Positions 60,834-64,000 of a stretch of 64,000 nt of DNA are shown here, piece by piece (position 1 is the first letter of the stretch; every line of letters starts with the position of its first letter). The DNA comes from Pseudolabrys sp. (lineage in GTDB: Bacteria; Pseudomonadota; Alphaproteobacteria; Rhizobiales; Xanthobacteraceae): NCBI GenBank assembly GCA_030684935.1, contig JAUXXH010000013.1:1-64000 (forward strand), given 5' to 3'. The notes under the pieces were generated by a model, which was not told the origin of the DNA, searched no databases, and was given only the letters and a program-made list of their open reading frames with translations. The position numbers and the translations under genes are program-made.

Positions 60834-61559
60834 CTACTCGTCCTCATCTTTGTCGTGCTTGCCGCCGCCGAGCTGCTTGAGCTTGGCGAAAACGGCGCTG
60901 ACGTCGAGGTCGCCGCCCGGCTTCTGGCTGGCGGTTTCCGCGGCGGCGGCGACTTCCGCTTCCTTGCGCGCGGTGGTCTCGGAAGCCGGCAGCAGCGTCG
61001 CGCCGCCGTCGGACGGCAGCGGCTTTTCCTTGTTCGCGCGGTTGACCTCGAAATCGAGGTCGGTCTGCGTGCACAGGCCGAGCGTCACCGGGTCCATCGG
61101 CGCCAGCGCGGCGGCGTTCCAGTGGGTGCGGTCGCGAATCGCCGCGATGGTCGACTTGGTGGTGCCAACGAGGCGCATGATCGCCGCGTCCTTGAGCTCG
61201 GGGTGATTGCGCACCAGCCACAGAATGGCGTTCGGGCGGTCCTGGCGGCGCGACACCGGCGTGTAGCGCGGGCCTTTCTTGCCGCCGCTGCGGTCGGAAC
61301 TCATGGCCACCTTGGCCTCGGTCAGCTTGAGGCGGAGGCTCGGGTTGGCCTCGGCCTCGGAGATCTGCTCGCGGCTGAGCTGGCCGGTGGTGATCGGGTC
61401 CATGCCCTTGATGCCCTGGGCGGCATCGCCATCGGCGATCGCCTTCACCTCGAGCGGGTGGAGTTTGCAGAATTCGGCGACCTGGTCGAAGGTCAGCGCG
61501 GTGTTGTCCAGCAGCCAGACAGCGGTGGCTTTCGGCATCAGGGGTGCTGGTGTCGACAT
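60834..61559 (-). CDS. trcR: TrcR cell-cycle regulator (DUF1013)
   Basis: A 241-residue DUF1013 protein typical of alphaproteobacteria: LMPKATAVWLLDNTALTFDQVAEFCKLHPLEVKAIADGDAAQGIKGMDPITTGQLS, then RPNAILWLVRNHPELKDAAIMRLVGTTKSTIAAIRDRTHWNA. These contain two helix-turn-helix-like units; the name TrcR is used for regulators of cell-cycle transcription in this group. An acidic C-terminus (KLKQLGGGKHDKDEDE) ends the protein. GAGGAG precedes the ATG. Confidence 0.92.
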   Translation of the reverse strand: MSTPAPLMPKATAVWLLDNTALTFDQVAEFCKLHPLEVKAIADGDAAQGIKGMDPITTGQLSREQISEAEANPSLRLKLTEAKVAMSSDRSGGKKGPRYTPVSRRQDRPNAILWLVRNHPELKDAAIMRLVGTTKSTIAAIRDRTHWNAAALAPMDPVTLGLCTQTDLDFEVNRANKEKPLPSDGGATLLPASETTARKEAEVAAAAETASQKPGGDLDVSAVFAKLKQLGGGKHDKDEDE

Positions 61560-61757
61560 GGCAAATCTCCTCTACGCTTCGCCCGCCCGCCGGGCGAAGC
61601 AGTGGATCATCGGTGATGATCTGAAAGTGGCCGGAATATAGGGATTTGGCCCCGTCCATGCAATGCTTTAGGCCCCGTCCGGCCGCTTGACAGGGTGGGG
61701 TGGCGCGCCCCATGTCGGGGCTGATGGCGCTCAAAACGGGCGCGGTTCGAGGACTTT

Positions 61758-62732
61758 ATGGCGCTGAGCCCGGAAAAGCCCGCCCTCAAGGTATTGCTGT
61801 GCTCGCCGCGCGGTTTCTGCGCCGGCGTGGTGCGCGCCATCGAGTCGGTGGAGCGGGCGCTGACGCTGTACGGGCCGCCGGTCTACGTCCGGCACGAGAT
61901 TGTGCACAACCGCTATGTGGTCGAGAGCCTGCGCGCCAAAGGCGCCATTTTCGTCGAGGAACTCGACGAGGTTCCCGACACCGGGGCGCCGGTGATCTTC
62001 TCGGCCCACGGCGTGCCGCGCAGCGTGCCGCAGGAGGCCGGGCGGCGCAATCTGTTCGCGCTCGACGCCACCTGTCCGCTGGTCACCAAGGTGCACCGCG
62101 AGGCCGAGATCCATCACCGCCGCGGCCGCGACATCGTGCTGATCGGCCATGCCGGCCACCCCGAGGTGATCGGCACCATGGGCCAGTTGCCGCCGGGCGC
62201 CGTGACGCTGCTGGAGACGCTGGCCGACGCCGCGCAGTTCACGCCGCGCGATGCCGGCAATCTCGCTTACGTGACGCAGACGACGCTGTCGGTGCACGAC
62301 ACCGCCGAGATCGTCGAACTGCTCAAGCAGCGCTTTCCGGCCATCGTCGGGCCGCACAAGGAAGACATCTGCTACGCCACCACCAACCGGCAGGAAGCGG
62401 TCAAGCGCGTAGCGCCGATCGTCGACGCCATGATCGTGGTCGGCGCGCCGAATTCGTCGAACTCGCAGCGCCTCAAGGAGGTCGCGGTGCGGGCGGGCTG
62501 TGCGCGTGCGGCCTTGGTGCAGCGCGCCGCCGATATCGACTGGGACGAATTCGGCGCCATCGCCTCGCTCGGCATCACCGCCGGCGCCTCGGCGCCGGAA
62601 GTGCTGGTCGAGGAAATCATCGACGCCTTCGCCGCGCGCTACACCGTCAGCGTCGAGACCATGTCTGCCGCCGAGGAGGGGGTGTTCTTTCCGCTGCCCC
62701 GGCCCTTGCGCGAGAACCAGGCGGCGGAGTGA
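61758..62732 (+). CDS. ispH: 4-hydroxy-3-methylbut-2-enyl diphosphate reductase
   Basis: A 324-residue iron-sulfur enzyme of the last step of the MEP isoprenoid pathway, making IPP and DMAPP. Cluster Cys are in [28 protein letters not shown] and [12 protein letters not shown]. Substrate residues [13 protein letters not shown] and [14 protein letters not shown] are present. GAGGA precedes the ATG. ThrB follows by 7 nt and RNase HI after that, a common alphaproteobacterial order. Confidence 0.96.
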   Translation: MALSPEKPALKVLLCSPRGFCAGVVRAIESVERALTLYGPPVYVRHEIVHNRYVVESLRAKGAIFVEELDEVPDTGAPVIFSAHGVPRSVPQEAGRRNLFALDATCPLVTKVHREAEIHHRRGRDIVLIGHAGHPEVIGTMGQLPPGAVTLLETLADAAQFTPRDAGNLAYVTQTTLSVHDTAEIVELLKQRFPAIVGPHKEDICYATTNRQEAVKRVAPIVDAMIVVGAPNSSNSQRLKEVAVRAGCARAALVQRAADIDWDEFGAIASLGITAGASAPEVLVEEIIDAFAARYTVSVETMSAAEEGVFFPLPRPLRENQAAE

Positions 62733-62739
62733 CGTTGCC

Positions 62740-63705
62740 ATGGCGGTCTATACCGACGTCACGGCGGACGACCTGACGCGCTTTCTCGCCGGTTACGACA
62801 TCGGCGAATTGCGCTCCTACAAGGGCATCGCCGAGGGCGTCGAGAATTCGAATTTCCTGCTGCACACCAGCGGCGGCTATTTCATACTGACGCTGTACGA
62901 GAAGCGCGTCGCGGCCGGCGACCTGCCGTTCTTTCTCGGGCTGATGGAGCATCTCGCGAAGCGCGACATCAACTGCCCGCAGCCCGTGCGCAACCGCCAG
63001 GGCGGCACGCTCGGCGAGATCGCCGGCCGGCCGGCGGCCATCGTCACCTTTCTCGACGGCCTGTGGATCCGGCGGCCGACGGCGGCGCATTGCGGCGCGG
63101 TCGGCGAAGCGCTGGCGAAGCTGCATATCGCCGGCGCCGACTTTCCGATGCGGCGGCCGAATGCGCTGTCGATCGAAGGCTGGCGGCCGCTTTACGAACA
63201 GGCGAATTCCCGTGGCGACAGCGTGCGGCCGGGCCTGTGCGACGAGATCGCGGCGGAGCTCGACCGGCTGGAACGGGAATGGCCGCGCGATCTGCCCGAC
63301 GGCGTCATCCACGCCGACATGTTTCCCGACAACGTGTTCTTTCTCGGCGACGACCTGTCCGGGCTGATCGATTTCTATTTCGCCTGCACCGACACGCTGG
63401 CCTATGACGTCGCCATCTGCCTCAACGCCTGGTGCTTCGAGCCAGATCATTCCTACAACGTCACCAAGGGCCGCGCGTTGCTCAAGGGCTATGGCGGGGC
63501 GCGGGCGATGTCCGGGCCCGAGCGCGACGCGCTGCCGGTGCTGGCGCGCGGCGCGGCCATGCGGTTTCTGCTGACGCGGCTGGTCGACTGGCTGGCGGTG
63601 CCGAACGGCGCGCTGGTCAAGCCGAAGGACCCGCTGGAATATTACCGCAAGCTGCGCTTCCACCAGTCGGTGAAAAACGCCGGCGACTATGGAATGGATT
63701 CGTGA
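62740..63705 (+). CDS. thrB: homoserine kinase (type II)
   Basis: A 321-residue kinase of the choline/aminoglycoside kinase fold that phosphorylates homoserine in threonine synthesis. It starts [43 protein letters not shown]; the nucleotide region is YILTLYEKR, the catalytic loop [13 protein letters not shown] and metal-binding [12 protein letters not shown]. The ATG at 62740 is used; the track start at 62500 lies inside ispH. The rnhA GTG overlaps its stop by 4 nt. Confidence 0.96.
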   Translation: MAVYTDVTADDLTRFLAGYDIGELRSYKGIAEGVENSNFLLHTSGGYFILTLYEKRVAAGDLPFFLGLMEHLAKRDINCPQPVRNRQGGTLGEIAGRPAAIVTFLDGLWIRRPTAAHCGAVGEALAKLHIAGADFPMRRPNALSIEGWRPLYEQANSRGDSVRPGLCDEIAAELDRLEREWPRDLPDGVIHADMFPDNVFFLGDDLSGLIDFYFACTDTLAYDVAICLNAWCFEPDHSYNVTKGRALLKGYGGARAMSGPERDALPVLARGAAMRFLLTRLVDWLAVPNGALVKPKDPLEYYRKLRFHQSVKNAGDYGMDS

Positions 63706-64000
63706 GCGAGCAACGCGTCACCGTGCATACCGACGGCGCCTGCTCCGGCAATCCGGGGCCGGGCGGCTGGGGCGCCATTTTGACCTTCGGCGATCACGAG
63801 AAGGAACTGATGGGCGGCGAGCCGCACACCACCAACCACCGCATGGAGCTGATGGCGGCGATCGCGGCGCTGGAGGCGCTGAAGCGGCCCTGCATGGTCG
63901 ACCTGCACACCGACAGCCAGTACCTGCGCAACGGCATCATGAGCTGGATCAACAACTGGAAGAAGAACGGCTGGCGCACCGCCGACAAGAGCCCGGTCAA
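63702..64000 (+). CDS. rnhA: ribonuclease HI, N-terminal part (cut by window end)
   Basis: A GTG at 63702, overlapping the thrB TGA, opens a reading frame [20 protein letters not shown] and [16 protein letters not shown] through [15 protein letters not shown] and [14 protein letters not shown]. The catalytic acidic residues D (TDGAC), E (RMELMA) and D (HTDSQ) are visible. It removes RNA from RNA-DNA hybrids. The last third is beyond the window. Confidence 0.95.
   Translation, partial: MSEQRVTVHTDGACSGNPGPGGWGAILTFGDHEKELMGGEPHTTNHRMELMAAIAALEALKRPCMVDLHTDSQYLRNGIMSWINNWKKNGWRTADKSPV

Overview
The window is high-GC chromosomal DNA from an alphaproteobacterium, most likely Hyphomicrobiales (Rhizobiales) near Bradyrhizobium, Xanthobacter or Pseudolabrys. 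The evidence is lineage-typical genes: gapR (DUF2312), trcR (DUF1013), DUF1036, DUF1244, DUF882, aa3-oxidase subunit IV beside a three-gene pntAA-pntAB-pntB transhydrogenase, a Cys-free L36, and TctC/Bug-type receptors. The genus assignment is inference. Genes are dense and intergenic gaps carry several families of palindromic repeats.

Layout. 0-5.7 kb: the edge of an IS481-like insertion sequence, a TctC-type receptor with an FMN hydroxyacid oxidase, a VTT-domain membrane protein and an LVIVD-like protein. 5.9-9 kb: a Met-rich secreted protein divergent from an OmpR-type two-component system whose sensor also has a Met-rich periplasmic loop. 9-12.8 kb: a MetE-like protein, rpmJ, a TPR protein, a frameshifted alpha/beta hydrolase and a hypothetical protein. 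12.9-16.3 kb: an overlapping glycerate kinase, DUF1036 and pyruvate kinase operon. 16.5-21.3 kb: a branched-chain amino-acid-type ABC operon with a fused permease-ATPase. 21.4-28.1 kb: DUF1244, gapR, DUF882, an LdtD-like L,D-transpeptidase and an NtrC-type regulator.

28.2-31.3 kb: a putative arsenic-responsive operon, made of an ArsR with a C-terminal CC/C site, a flavoprotein with a nine-cysteine tail and an MFS exporter, preceded by two 20-bp operators. 31.3-37.5 kb: CaCA antiporter, TerC, oligoendopeptidase F, an AbrB/Doc toxin-antitoxin module and an ABC1 kinase. 37.6-40.9 kb: the oxidase subunit and transhydrogenase. 41-49.9 kb: formyltransferase-like protein, HWE kinase, GNAT, hydrolases, S21, Asp/Asn hydroxylase-like protein, purK/purE and a diguanylate cyclase. 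49.9-53.3 kb: orphan XRE and HicB antitoxins, two DUF465 proteins and a second TctC-type receptor. 53.3-58 kb: acyl-CoA synthetase, TauE/SafE and propionyl-CoA synthetase. 58-64 kb: a lipoprotein, a GIY-YIG nuclease relic, a PhnA-like protein, BrnTA, an altered metallo-beta-lactamase-fold protein, trcR, ispH, thrB and a partial rnhA.

The most interesting points are the Cys-tailed flavoprotein operon, the Met-rich protein and sensor pair, operators embedded in promoter spacers at toxin-antitoxin-type loci, the altered metallo-hydrolase, and the two decayed genes. No tRNA, rRNA or CRISPR array was found by eye.
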